Shown here: positions 53,191 through 62,566 of the stretch, one piece after another
Layout of the letters: every line of letters starts with the position of its first letter
How positions within the stretch are numbered: the first letter of the stretch is position 1
Assembly (NCBI RefSeq): GCF_021728415.1
Contig: NZ_JAKKDV010000003.1
Span: 1-64,000 of the forward strand
DNA length: 64,000 bases
Origin: Flaviramulus multivorans
Lineage (GTDB): Bacteria; Bacteroidota; Bacteroidia; Flavobacteriales; Flavobacteriaceae
Direction of reading: 5' to 3'
Notes under the pieces: model-generated
What the model was told of the DNA's origin: nothing
Database searches by the model: none
What the model saw: the letters and a program-made list of their open reading frames with translations, nothing else
Program-made: the position numbers and the translations under genes

Positions 53191-53434
53191 GATTGTTTGA
53201 TTTTTGATTAATGATTATTTTTTAATTGTTTTATACTAGATAGACGACCACAACTAAAAAATGTTACAGTACTATGTATAACAAAGTAATAAATTAACAA
53301 ATTTTAACTATTTTATATTGAAATAGGGCACAAGTACTAATACATTTTTGCGTCTAAATAACTTTAGGAATAGTTTTTGTGTTAAACGATTTATAAAAAA
53401 TGAAAGGTGATGAGTTTCTTTTGACAGAAAAAAA

Positions 53435-53442
53435 TATCTTTG
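53435..53442 (+). promoter_or_regulatory. -7 promoter element for the secreted protein at 53483
   Basis: TATCTTTG is an exact match. A TTG at 53421-53423 is only 11 bases upstream, so the -33 is uncertain. The leader would be about 35 bases. Confidence 0.45.
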
Positions 53443-53482
53443 AACCTTTAAAGGATTAAACCTTAAAAATGATATACGATTG

Positions 53483-54157
53483 ATGAAACCTTATATTGTA
53501 TGTATTTTACTAATGTTCTTTTCGTTATCTATAAATGCGCAAGTAGATAATAAAAAGAAATCGGTTGCTATACCAGCTGTTGAAAGTGAAAAAGATTCTT
53601 CAGATATTACTCCTTTAACACCTTCAAAACCCATAGAGAATACTAACCTAGGGGTTAAAAAGCCCAATTTTTCTCCGATTTTAGAATTTCCAAAAAAGGA
53701 ATTTTCTATGTTTCCTCAGGAGGAATTTGGAAATCCAGGAGAGTTGTACGTAAAACGGATTGATAAAAATATAGAAGATTTAAAATTATCTCCTGCTGAG
53801 GTCGAACAACGCAATGGTAGTTCAACCGATCAATTTTTAGGGGATTTTAAAAGTAAATCGAAATTTGTTAACGTCATTTATAGAGACCATGGTTATACAG
53901 ATGGTGACTTAATTCAAGTATTAGTAAATGACGATATTATTTACCCAAGAGTTTATTTAACAGGCGGTTATAAAGGATTTAAACTTGATTTACAAGAAGG
54001 CTTTAACAAAATAGACTTTTTAGCTTTGAATCAAGGAGAATCCGGACCCAATACGGCAGAATTTCAAGTAATTGATGATGCAGGACATATAGTATCGCAC
54101 AATCAATGGAATTTAGCCACTGGTGTTAAAGCAACGATTATTGTTGTGAAGGAGTAA
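53483..54157 (+). CDS. Secreted protein of unknown function with C-terminal beta domain
   Basis: The 224-aa protein starts at the ATG at 53483; the in-frame TTG one codon earlier is less likely. The signal peptide is YIVCILLMFFSLSINAQ. A proline- and lysine-rich linker of about 90 residues leads to a compact beta domain of about 105 residues. This begins FVNVIYRDHGYTDGDLIQVL and ends QWNLATGVKATIIVVKE. I believe this C-terminal module recurs in Flavobacteriia, but its function is unknown. It is a single gene convergent with the aldo/keto reductase, whose stop it touches. Confidence 0.8.
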   Translation: MKPYIVCILLMFFSLSINAQVDNKKKSVAIPAVESEKDSSDITPLTPSKPIENTNLGVKKPNFSPILEFPKKEFSMFPQEEFGNPGELYVKRIDKNIEDLKLSPAEVEQRNGSSTDQFLGDFKSKSKFVNVIYRDHGYTDGDLIQVLVNDDIIYPRVYLTGGYKGFKLDLQEGFNKIDFLALNQGESGPNTAEFQVIDDAGHIVSHNQWNLATGVKATIIVVKE

Positions 54158-55171
54158 CTAAGAAATTATCTTTTCAATTAGCCTTAATTCTTCTTCAGAA
54201 AACTCTAAACAATCCAAGGCTTTTACATTATCTTTTAATTGATTTGACGAACTAGCACCAACCAATACCGATGCTACTTGTTTTTGCCTTAAAATCCATG
54301 CAATGGCCATCTGAGATAGTTTCTGATCACGTTTTTTGGCAATATCATTTAATTTCTGAATCTTATCGATTTGACTGGTAACAGTTTCTGAATTTAAATA
54401 AGTTAAATCTTTACCAGCTCTGGAATCTTTTGGAATTCCTTTTAAGTATTTATCAGTTAATAAACCTTGAGCTAAAGGAGAAAACGCAATACAACCCACA
54501 CCATTTTGCTCTAAAGTATCTAAAATGCCATCTTCAACCCATCTATCAAACATAGAGTATCTGGCTTGATGCAGTATAAAAGGTACATTCAAGCGTTTTA
54601 AAATCTCAGCTGCTTGCTCTGTTTCTTGAGGTTGGTAATTTGAAATGCCTACATATAAAGCTTTTCCTTGTCTTACAATATCTGCTAAGGCACCCATGGT
54701 TTCTTCTAAAGGTGTATCGGGGTCTGGTCTGTGATGATAAAAAATATCAACATAATCAAGCCCCATTCGCTTTAAACTTTGGTCTAAACTCGCCATCAAA
54801 TATTTTCTAGACCCTAAATTACCATAGGGACCAGGCCACATATCAAAACCAGCTTTGGTTGCTATAAAAAGTTCGTCCCTATAAGACTTAAAATCATTTT
54901 TAAATATAGTTCCAAAAGTTTCTTCAGCAGAACCAAATGGAGGACCATAATTATTTGCCAAATCAAAATGCGTAATTCCTAAATCAAAAGCAGTTCTTAA
55001 TATATCTCTACCATTTTGAAGGCTATCAACAAACCCAAAATTATGCCACAAGCCTAAAGAAATTGCAGGTAATAAAACACCACTTTTTCCAGATCTTTTG
55101 TAAGTCATTGAATCATAACGTTTAGCGTCTGCTACATACCTCTGTACTCCCGATTTGTCGTTAATTTGCAT
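54158..55171 (-). CDS. Aldo/keto reductase, YghZ-type (L-glyceraldehyde 3-phosphate reductase)
   Basis: The 337-aa TIM-barrel enzyme has MTYKRSGKSGVLLPAISLGL with WHNFG, the catalytic block GITHFDLANNYGPPFGSAEE (Asp/Tyr), MGLDYVDIFYHHRPDPDTP and YVGISNYQP, matching the YghZ/KCAB-like branch that reduces L-glyceraldehyde 3-phosphate and methylglyoxal with NADPH. The start at 55171 leaves 21 residues before the conserved MTYKRSG. A strong terminator of the upstream S9 peptidase gene lies at 55228-55261. Confidence 0.93.
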   Translation of the reverse strand: MQINDKSGVQRYVADAKRYDSMTYKRSGKSGVLLPAISLGLWHNFGFVDSLQNGRDILRTAFDLGITHFDLANNYGPPFGSAEETFGTIFKNDFKSYRDELFIATKAGFDMWPGPYGNLGSRKYLMASLDQSLKRMGLDYVDIFYHHRPDPDTPLEETMGALADIVRQGKALYVGISNYQPQETEQAAEILKRLNVPFILHQARYSMFDRWVEDGILDTLEQNGVGCIAFSPLAQGLLTDKYLKGIPKDSRAGKDLTYLNSETVTSQIDKIQKLNDIAKKRDQKLSQMAIAWILRQKQVASVLVGASSSNQLKDNVKALDCLEFSEEELRLIEKIIS

Positions 55172-55227
55172 GCTTTTTATTGTTTATAGTGTAAATGTAT
55201 TAATTAGTTTTTACTTTTAGAAAAAGA

Positions 55228-55261
55228 AAAGCCTTCAGGAAATATTTTCTGAAGGCTTTTT
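55228..55261 (-). terminator. Intrinsic terminator of the S9 peptidase gene
   Basis: AAAAGCCTTCAG (55228-55239) and CTGAAGGCTTTT (55250-55261) form a 12-bp stem with an AT-rich 10-base loop. On the minus strand it is followed by CTTTTTC. It stops transcription from the gene ending at 55281. Confidence 0.8.
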
Positions 55262-55280
55262 GATTTATTAATTTAAAATA

Positions 55281-57587
55281 TTAGTCTTTTAAAGGTTGTT
55301 TGATTTCTTGTTTCAGGTGTTTTGCATAAAAGCCCATCATAGCTTCATAAAGTGCAATTCTGTTTTCTTCTTTTCCAAATCCATGTCCTTCGTCATATTT
55401 CACCATATATGGCACGTCAAAACCTTTCGCTCTTAAAGCTTCAACAATTTGGTCAGATTCATCAATATTTACTCTTGGATCATTGGCCCCTTGAACTACA
55501 AAAAGCGGTTTTTTAATTTTATCTATTTGGAATACAGGAGAAACCTCTTCCATAATAGCTTTTTCTTCTGGTACATCTGGGTCATACCATATTTCTTTAA
55601 TAATTTTTAAATACGGTTTCCAATATGGAGGAATTGTATTCATAAAAGTAAATAAGTTAGATACACCAACATAGTCAACACCACAAGCATATAAATCTGG
55701 TGTTTTAGTCAATCCACGTAATACAGCATAACCACCGTGGCTACCTCCATAAATAGCTGCGTTATCTTTATCAACCCATCCTTGCTCGACAACATATTTT
55801 AAACCATCTTCCACATCATCCATGGCTTTTCTACCAATTTCTTTAAATCCAGACTCTAAAAACTCTCTTCCATAACCACCAGAAATTCTAAAATTAACTT
55901 GTAATGTTGCATAGCCACGGCTAGCAAATAACTGAGCTTCTGGATTAAAGCCCCAAGAATCTCTAATACCTTGTGGTCCTCCATGTGGATTAACAATTAC
56001 AGGAACTTTTTGTCCATTAAGCGCTGCTTTTGGTAGAGTAATATATCCGTGTATTGTTTTACCATCTCTACTTTTAAAAGTAATCGGGCGCATCTCAGCC
56101 ATATCGCTTTCAATTAGATTAGGCATTAAATCATAAAGTAATTTAAATTCGTCCTTTTTAGCATCATAAGAGTAGTAGGTACCATATAATTTATCACTTT
56201 GAAGAAATATTAAATACTTGCTTTCATCGTCGGTAGCATCAGGAATTGAATAATTATATCCTGGAAATTTTGTAGTTATGCGGTTGTGTAGTTTTTTGTA
56301 ATAATCGCTAACAGGAATAATTTCACTTTTCTCACCTTCATAATAAAAATAATCTAGTTCGTAATTTCTGTTTCTTGATAAGCCCAGACCTGATACATCA
56401 TATTTATCATTAGAGTATAGCTTTTTAATTACTTTATCTTCCTTTAAGTCATACAACAAAACTTCAGTTTTATCACTATCTAGGTTTGATATTACATAGG
56501 CATCATGAGGATAATCGGTCGCATAGTTAAATGAAGAAATACCAAAATTATCTTTCCAGCTTAGTTGTTTTTTTACTTCAAAATTATCGCCATCTAGTGT
56601 ATAGTATAAATCTATATTTACGCCATCTCTTAATTTAGCAAACCCTCTAAGGTTACCATCTTTGTCAAATTCATAACTGTTAATAGGGTTAGCGGCATCA
56701 TCGTTTTTATATAATTGTACTAAATCACCAGTAACTATATTGATTTTATAAGGTTCGAAAATTTGTGGATTATTTTGATTCATTGAAATAATCATATGGT
56801 CTTTATCTTCTTTCAATCCTTCTAAAATATTCACTTTTACCCCATCAAAAGGAGTTAGTTCTTTTTGATTAGACCCATCAATATTTACTGCAAATAAGTG
56901 GTAGTCTTCGTTACCACCTTTATCCATAACATAAACCAAGCGTTCATCATTTGCCCATCCAAATCCACGAATTAATTCTTCTTTTTCTTCTATAACTCTT
57001 TTTACTTCGTTGGTTTCAAGATTTTTAACATATACATGATTTTTAGCGTTTTCGTCCTTTTCTCGATATGATAAGTACGTTCCATTAGGAGAAAAACTAA
57101 AAGATCGAGCCTTAGGTCTCGCAAAATAATCTTCAACAGAGTACTTATAGTTTGTAGGATTCCAATTTGCTAATTTTTCTAAATCTTCATCAGAGGTTGG
57201 TAAAGCGGTATTACCAGGAAGTGTTTTTACTGTTTTTGCCAATGTTAGTGGCAACTCCATACCTCCTTGAAAAAAGGTACCAGAGATTGTGTTTTCCTTT
57301 GGAGTGCCAACAAACTTAATCCCTGCTTGCTTAAACTTGATAGTAAGTGTGTCATTCACAAAACTTGTCTCATCCATAGGGATATCGGTAGCACCTTGTG
57401 AAGGGCTGTCCATTGTAGAAGAATAATTGCCATCCTCGTTTTTAACATTAAATACTAAAGGTATTTCTGTGCCTTGTACAGATAGTTTTCCTTCCCAAGA
57501 ACCAGCAATGTCTTGCGCATTAATTTGGGTAATCATCCCTAAAAAAAGGAACAATGTACCAGTTAGTTTTAAAATTGTAGTTTTCAT
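55281..57587 (-). CDS. Secreted S9-family peptidase (prolyl oligopeptidase type)
   Basis: The 768-aa protein has a signal peptide (LTGTLFLFLGMITQINAQ). A small N-terminal beta domain (SWEGKLSVQGTEIPLVFNVK, a lipocalin-like add-on) precedes a beta-propeller with YLSYREKDENAKNHVYVKN. The alpha/beta hydrolase domain carries the nucleophile in IYGGSHGGYAVLR (about residue 614-620), Asp in VQGANDPRVN and His in DEGHGFGKEENR. It likely cleaves peptides in the periplasm. The N-terminal add-on is less usual. Confidence 0.94.
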   Translation of the reverse strand: MKTTILKLTGTLFLFLGMITQINAQDIAGSWEGKLSVQGTEIPLVFNVKNEDGNYSSTMDSPSQGATDIPMDETSFVNDTLTIKFKQAGIKFVGTPKENTISGTFFQGGMELPLTLAKTVKTLPGNTALPTSDEDLEKLANWNPTNYKYSVEDYFARPKARSFSFSPNGTYLSYREKDENAKNHVYVKNLETNEVKRVIEEKEELIRGFGWANDERLVYVMDKGGNEDYHLFAVNIDGSNQKELTPFDGVKVNILEGLKEDKDHMIISMNQNNPQIFEPYKINIVTGDLVQLYKNDDAANPINSYEFDKDGNLRGFAKLRDGVNIDLYYTLDGDNFEVKKQLSWKDNFGISSFNYATDYPHDAYVISNLDSDKTEVLLYDLKEDKVIKKLYSNDKYDVSGLGLSRNRNYELDYFYYEGEKSEIIPVSDYYKKLHNRITTKFPGYNYSIPDATDDESKYLIFLQSDKLYGTYYSYDAKKDEFKLLYDLMPNLIESDMAEMRPITFKSRDGKTIHGYITLPKAALNGQKVPVIVNPHGGPQGIRDSWGFNPEAQLFASRGYATLQVNFRISGGYGREFLESGFKEIGRKAMDDVEDGLKYVVEQGWVDKDNAAIYGGSHGGYAVLRGLTKTPDLYACGVDYVGVSNLFTFMNTIPPYWKPYLKIIKEIWYDPDVPEEKAIMEEVSPVFQIDKIKKPLFVVQGANDPRVNIDESDQIVEALRAKGFDVPYMVKYDEGHGFGKEENRIALYEAMMGFYAKHLKQEIKQPLKD

Positions 57588-57805
57588 TTGAGTTTTGTTA
57601 TTAAAATTAATTTTAATTAAGCTAGATATTCAGTTAGAAGCCAAAAAATTAAATATGTTACAATATAATTAAAGAATTATTTGAAATTAATACTATTCCC
57701 AATATCAAGACGATTAATTCTTAAAAAATGAGTGGTAAAGTACACTTGTTAATATTCCTTAATAATTTTCATGGTAAACATGCTAAATAAACCCTTTAAA
57801 GATGT

Positions 57806-57813
57806 TATTTTTG
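57806..57813 (+). promoter_or_regulatory. -7 promoter element for the DEAD-box helicase
   Basis: TATTTTTG is an exact match ending 20 bases before the ATG at 57834. Confidence 0.5.
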
Positions 57814-57833
57814 CACGTCAGTAAAATGAAATT

Positions 57834-59387
57834 ATGTCCATTTCTAAAACAGAGTTAGAAGAAAGAAAAACCGGAAAAGACTTATATAGCTACCAAAAAG
57901 GGGCTATTAATAAAATTTTTAAAGCCTTCGAAGAATCACCAGATGATTATCATTTGCTTTATCAATTGCCTACAGGTGGTGGAAAAACAGTTATTTTCTC
58001 TGAAATAGTTAGGCAATATCTAAAACACCATCAAAAGAAGGTTTTAGTTATGACGCACCGTATTGAGTTATGTAAGCAAACATCAAATATGCTTACCGAA
58101 TTTGGTGTTGTTAATAAAGTAATAGATAGTAAAGCCGATTTAAGCGATCAAGCCAATTATAGTTGCTTCGTGGCCATGGTTGAAACCTTAAACAACAGGT
58201 TACATGACGATAAATTAGATATTTCTGATATTGGGTTAGTAATTATTGATGAGGCTCATTACAATTCATTTACTAAATTATTTAAGTTTTTTAGTCAATC
58301 TTTTATTTTAGGAGTTACTGCAACCCCTTTAAGTTCGAGTATTGAGTTACCAATGACCGATAATTACGATGAATTAATTGTTGGAGAAAGCATAGAATCC
58401 CTTATTGAAAATGGTTTTTTGGCACGTGCCGAAATGTATACTTACAACGTAGGATTAACGTCTCTGGTGGTTGGTGCAAATGGAGATTATACAGTTAAAT
58501 CTTCAGAAGATCTATACACCGATAACGATATGTTAACCAAGCTTTTACAAGCTTATGAAGAACGTTCAAAAGGTAAAAAAACATTGATTTTTAATAACGG
58601 TATTAATACCTCTTTACATGTTTACGATACGTTTAGAAGAGCAGGTTATCCTGTTGCTCATTTAGATAATACGAATACAAAAAAAGAGCGTGCTGCTATA
58701 TTAAAATGGTTTAAGAAAACTCCAGATGCTATTTTAACGTCAGTGAGTATTCTAACAACCGGATTTGATGAGCCCACTGTAGATAGTATTATATTAAACA
58801 GAGCAACAAAATCATTAACGCTTTACTACCAAATGATTGGTAGAGGGTCACGTGTATTAAAAAACAAAAAGTCCTTTACTGTTGTAGATTTAGGAAATAA
58901 CTTCCATCGATTCGGTCCATGGGGTGATGATTTAGATTGGCAACGCATCTTTAAATCGCCAAATTATTATTTAGATTCTATTTTAAGTGATGAAGATTTA
59001 GAAAGTAATTTCAGATATGAAATGCCTGATGAATTACGTGCTGAGTTTTCAAAATCAGAAGAAGTGTATTTCGACATCCAAAAAACTTATGTGGATTCTA
59101 TTCGAAATGGTGAGTCATCAAAAGTTGTTTTAGAACGCTCTATTGAGCAACATGCTAAAATTTGTATTGAAAATAGTGAAGATGTATATGATGCTATTGG
59201 ACTAGCAAAAATGTTAGGAGAAGATATAGATTTCAGAATTCAACGTTACACAAAATGCATCAGTAAGAGCACTTTTAATTTTGTAGAATGGCTAAAAGGA
59301 GATTATCGAAAAAAACTAAATGCCTATTTACGTGCTAATTTTGATGAAGTTTTTGAGGAAATTCATGGTTATCCACCGGTAGAATAG
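57834..59387 (+). CDS. SF2 DEAD/DEAH-box helicase
   Basis: The 517-aa protein has motif I LPTGGGKTVIF (about residues 45-55), VMTHRIELC, motif II IIDEAHYN, motif III GVTATPLSS, and the C-terminal helicase segments SILTTGFDEPTVDSII and MIGRGSRVLKNKKSF. The RAD3/UvsW-like layout, without a nuclease, is typical of stand-alone restriction-type-like helicases in Bacteroidota. It may act in DNA or RNA repair. No methylase or nuclease is adjacent, so it is not part of a restriction system here. It is a single gene, 101 bases before the cold-shock gene. Confidence 0.9.
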   Translation: MSISKTELEERKTGKDLYSYQKGAINKIFKAFEESPDDYHLLYQLPTGGGKTVIFSEIVRQYLKHHQKKVLVMTHRIELCKQTSNMLTEFGVVNKVIDSKADLSDQANYSCFVAMVETLNNRLHDDKLDISDIGLVIIDEAHYNSFTKLFKFFSQSFILGVTATPLSSSIELPMTDNYDELIVGESIESLIENGFLARAEMYTYNVGLTSLVVGANGDYTVKSSEDLYTDNDMLTKLLQAYEERSKGKKTLIFNNGINTSLHVYDTFRRAGYPVAHLDNTNTKKERAAILKWFKKTPDAILTSVSILTTGFDEPTVDSIILNRATKSLTLYYQMIGRGSRVLKNKKSFTVVDLGNNFHRFGPWGDDLDWQRIFKSPNYYLDSILSDEDLESNFRYEMPDELRAEFSKSEEVYFDIQKTYVDSIRNGESSKVVLERSIEQHAKICIENSEDVYDAIGLAKMLGEDIDFRIQRYTKCISKSTFNFVEWLKGDYRKKLNAYLRANFDEVFEEIHGYPPVE

Positions 59388-59439
59388 TATTTCGGAACAA
59401 TTTACCACCAATTAATTATTCCATCCTTAAAATAAGATG

Positions 59440-59447
59440 TATCTTTA
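59440..59447 (+). promoter_or_regulatory. Near-consensus -7 element for the cold-shock protein gene
   Basis: TATCTTTA differs from TAnnTTTG in the last base. It ends 41 bases before the ATG at 59489. Confidence 0.35.
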
Positions 59448-59488
59448 CTGCCTATTATTCACAAAAAAACAGCAGGATACCTTAAACT

Positions 59489-59941
59489 ATGGCTAAATCA
59501 CAAGTTACTTTTAATAAAATAGAAAAAGAAAAGAAACGCTTAAAGAAAAGAGAAGAGAAACAAAAGAAGAAAGAGGCAAGAAAAGCTTTAGCCAAAGAAA
59601 ATCCTCAAGGTATTCAATTTGCATATGTAGATTTTAACGGAAATTTAACCGATACACCACCAGACCCAAATATGAAAGTAAAAGTAGATGCTGAAAGCAT
59701 TGAATTGGGTATTCCTAAAAAAGAAGATAGAGGAGAAGAGGAGCCAACCGCTAAGGAAGGTAAAGTATCTTTCTTTGATCATTCAAAAGGGTTCGGTTTT
59801 ATACTTGACAGCATTAATCAAGAAAAATATTTTGTTCATGTAAGCGGTTTACTTGATGAAATTCAGGAAAATGATAAAGTTACTTATGAGCTTGAGCGTG
59901 GACAAAAAGGAATGAATGCCGTAAGAGTAAAAAAGATTTAG
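59489..59941 (+). CDS. Cold-shock domain protein with basic N-terminal extension
   Basis: The 150-aa protein has a highly charged Lys/Glu-rich N-terminus (residues 9-36, probable coiled coil) and a middle linker. Its C-terminal cold-shock domain (about residues 88-150) carries the RNP-like GKVSFFDHSKGFGFI and KYFVHVSGL motifs. It should bind single-stranded RNA or DNA. The extension makes it twice the size of a standard Csp; the family with this layout is common in Flavobacteriia. It lies 32 bases upstream of ppk2. Confidence 0.92.
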   Translation: MAKSQVTFNKIEKEKKRLKKREEKQKKKEARKALAKENPQGIQFAYVDFNGNLTDTPPDPNMKVKVDAESIELGIPKKEDRGEEEPTAKEGKVSFFDHSKGFGFILDSINQEKYFVHVSGLLDEIQENDKVTYELERGQKGMNAVRVKKI

Positions 59942-59973
59942 CACATAATTTTATTTAATAAACTGCTTTATTT

Positions 59974-60750
59974 ATGTCCTTGAGATTTCATACACTTGAA
60001 GAGGATGAAGAATATATAAATCTCCAAACAGAATTAGTTAGACTACAACAACACATTAAAGGAACCAACCAACGCGTACTTATTTTATTTGAAGGTAGAG
60101 ATACTGCAGGTAAGGGTGGTGCTATTATGCGTTTTATTCGCTTTTTAAACCCGCGTCTTTTTAAAGTTGTAGCACTTTCAAAACCTACAGAGCGTGAACT
60201 TGGGCAATGGTATTTTCAACGTTATATTGAGCACTTACCCGGTCCGGGAGAAATGGTGCTTTTTGACCGCAGTTGGTATAACCGCTCGGTTGTAGAGCCT
60301 GTAATGGGCTTTTGTTCCAAAAAGCAATACAATTTATTTAATAAGCAAGTGGTACAACTGGAAAAATTACTGGTTGAAGATGGTATCCATTTGTTTAAAT
60401 TTTGGTTTTCAATTAGCGCAGAAGAACAAAAAAAACGATTAGAAGAGCGTGTTCATAATCCTTTAAAACAATGGAAATTGAGTAGTGTGGATGTAGCAGC
60501 GCAATCAAAATGGGAAGATTTTACAAAGTATAAAGAAGCCATGTTTAAAAAAACCGGCAAACCCAATGCGCCTTGGATTGTTATTAATGGAAATGAACGC
60601 GACGTTGCTAGAAAAGAAGTGATTAGATATGTAGTTAATAGATTTGACTACGATAAGAAAGGTGAAACAGGAGAGCGACTGGAGCTTGATAAATCTATAG
60701 TTTCAGAAGTTTTTGACAATGAAAGCCTTAAAGAGTGCTTAAGTAAATAA
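59974..60750 (+). CDS. ppk2: Polyphosphate kinase 2
   Basis: The 258-aa PPK2-family enzyme has Walker A FEGRDTAGKGGAI (about residues 42-54), the lid segment PTERELGQWYFQRY, and MVLFDRSWYNR (about 93-103) with the Asp-Arg catalytic pair. PPK2 makes NTP from NDP with polyphosphate. The single-domain class I pattern fits. Together with ppk1 and ppx at 6-9 kb, the organism can both build and use polyphosphate. It is separated by 54 bases from the DMT gene downstream. Confidence 0.94.
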   Translation: MSLRFHTLEEDEEYINLQTELVRLQQHIKGTNQRVLILFEGRDTAGKGGAIMRFIRFLNPRLFKVVALSKPTERELGQWYFQRYIEHLPGPGEMVLFDRSWYNRSVVEPVMGFCSKKQYNLFNKQVVQLEKLLVEDGIHLFKFWFSISAEEQKKRLEERVHNPLKQWKLSSVDVAAQSKWEDFTKYKEAMFKKTGKPNAPWIVINGNERDVARKEVIRYVVNRFDYDKKGETGERLELDKSIVSEVFDNESLKECLSK

Positions 60751-60804
60751 TTTATAATTGATCGTTTCTAACTACCTTAGAATTTTAAAACTGAGTTTTT
60801 AAAT

Positions 60805-61719
60805 ATGGCAATACAAAAAAAGACCTTAACGATTGTATTAGCATTTTTTGCCATTTACGTAATATGGGGTTCTACTTATCTTCTTAATAAAATTGCCGTT
60901 TCAGAATTACCTCCTTTTAAACTAGCATCCATACGTTTTGTTATTGCTGCAATTCTCATATTTATTATTGCTAAAATCTTAAAGATTAATATTTCCATTA
61001 CCAAGGAACAACTAAAAAACACTGCCATTGCAGGTTTCTTATTTTTAACCTTTGGAAATGGGGTTGTTGTTTGGGCTTTAAAATTTGTTGATAGTGGCTT
61101 TGCAGCGTTAGAAATATCGGCACAACCTTTAGTAGTACTTATTTTAATGCGTATTATACAGGGTAAAAAAATATCAACAATGGCTTATATTGGTGTTGTT
61201 TTAGGCTTTATTGGTATTTATCTTTTGGTAAGTCAAAAAGAACTGGTAAGTCAAGAAGGTCAAATTATAGGTATGATAATGATATTTGCTTGTATGATAA
61301 GTTGGGGTTACGGGAGTTTATTTGTTGGAAAAGCAAATTTGCCTTCAAATTATTTTGTAAATACAGGTTACCAAATGCTTACTGGAGGTATTATGCTTTT
61401 TATAGTTAGTATGATTTTAGGAGAAACGTGGACCCTACCATCAACTTGGAATACCGATGTACAATGGTCGATGCTTGGACTTATTTTGTTTGGAAGCATT
61501 ATAGCATTTTCCGCATTTAATTTTTTACTTAAAGAAGTATCACCCGAAAAAGTAGCAACAAACACCTATGTAAACCCTATTATAGCATTAATTTTGGGCT
61601 GGTGGGTGTTAAATGAAACCATCACGCTTCAATCTATTATAGCAGCTATTGTGTTACTTACGGGAGTTTATTTTATTAATACTAACCGTGTAATAAAACC
61701 TCGAGGCATTGGACGTTAA
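60805..61719 (+). CDS. EamA/DMT-family transporter (first of a pair)
   Basis: The 304-aa protein has about ten membrane helices in two EamA repeats. The first opens YVIWGSTYLLNKIAVSELPP (about residues 18-37), and the second is around MIFACMISWGYGSLFVGKAN (about 155-174). The C-terminus ends TNRVIKPRGIGR. Such proteins export amino acids or other small molecules; the substrate is unknown. It overlaps the second DMT gene by 11 bases. Confidence 0.9.
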   Translation: MAIQKKTLTIVLAFFAIYVIWGSTYLLNKIAVSELPPFKLASIRFVIAAILIFIIAKILKINISITKEQLKNTAIAGFLFLTFGNGVVVWALKFVDSGFAALEISAQPLVVLILMRIIQGKKISTMAYIGVVLGFIGIYLLVSQKELVSQEGQIIGMIMIFACMISWGYGSLFVGKANLPSNYFVNTGYQMLTGGIMLFIVSMILGETWTLPSTWNTDVQWSMLGLILFGSIIAFSAFNFLLKEVSPEKVATNTYVNPIIALILGWWVLNETITLQSIIAAIVLLTGVYFINTNRVIKPRGIGR

Positions 61720-62563
61720 ACTAGCCATAAAATATATGCTTATTAGTACCATAGCGTTTGCTTGTATGAATGGCACCGTTAAGTACCTTGTACATGTTGA
61801 TGCGTTTCAAATTGTATTTTTTAGGTCGTTAAGCTCTTTGTTTTTTACATTCGGATTCCTTTTTAAAAATAAAATCCCCATTTTAGGTAATAACAAAAAA
61901 CTTCTAATCTTAAGGGGAATCGTCGGTGTTACATCTATGAGTTTATTTTTTATGTCTACGAAATACTTACCCATAGGAACCGCTGTGTCATTGCGTTATT
62001 TAGCTCCAATTTTTGCAGCTATTTTAGCAGTATTCTTCCTAAAAGAAAAAATTAAGTCATGGCAATGGGTATTTTTCTTTATTGCTTTTTCTGGAGTGAT
62101 TATTTTAAAAGGTTTTGATGCACAAATAAACACTTATGGACTGATTCTTATTCTGGCTGCGGCTCTATTTAGTGGAATGGTTTATGTTTTGTTAAGTAAA
62201 ATAGGAAAGGGTGATCATCCTGTGGTAGTGGTAAACTATTTTATGGTCATTGCAACCATTGTTGGTGGTTTAGGAGCTATAAATAATTGGGTTAATCCTG
62301 TTGGAGAAGAATGGCTACTACTATTTGGTTTGGGTGTTTTTGGGTATTTTGGACAGGTTTACATGACGAAAGCATTTCAGGTAGCATCAACAAATCAAGT
62401 GGCCCCACTTAAATACATGGAAGTTATTTTTACGGTATTATTTGGCATCTTTATATTTACAGAAATTTATACTATGTGGAGTTTATTAGGTATTGCTCTA
62501 ATAATATTAGGATTAGTTTTAAATGTTAATTACAAGTCAAAACTTCAAACAAAAAAAGATTAG
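61709..62563 (+). CDS. EamA/DMT-family transporter (second of a pair)
   Basis: The 284-aa protein has about ten membrane helices with the first in YMLISTIAFACMNGTVKYLV and the second-repeat signature LKYMEVIFTVLFGIFIFTE. The start is uncertain: TTG at 61709 overlaps the previous gene by 11 bases, while ATG at 61736 shortens the protein by nine residues and falls at the start of the first helix. The overlap fits translational coupling, and tandem DMT pairs may form heterodimers. Substrate unknown. Confidence 0.88.
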   Translation: MDVKLAIKYMLISTIAFACMNGTVKYLVHVDAFQIVFFRSLSSLFFTFGFLFKNKIPILGNNKKLLILRGIVGVTSMSLFFMSTKYLPIGTAVSLRYLAPIFAAILAVFFLKEKIKSWQWVFFFIAFSGVIILKGFDAQINTYGLILILAAALFSGMVYVLLSKIGKGDHPVVVVNYFMVIATIVGGLGAINNWVNPVGEEWLLLFGLGVFGYFGQVYMTKAFQVASTNQVAPLKYMEVIFTVLFGIFIFTEIYTMWSLLGIALIILGLVLNVNYKSKLQTKKD

Positions 62564-62566
62564 GTT

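Noticed and set aside
55305-55320. CTTGTTTCAG resembling half of the dispersed palindrome
   Set aside because: It lies in the coding sequence of the S9 peptidase and lacks the second arm.
57834-59387. DEAD/DEAH helicase as part of a restriction or defence system
   Set aside because: No methylase, specificity subunit, nuclease or defence gene is adjacent; neighbours are ordinary housekeeping genes.
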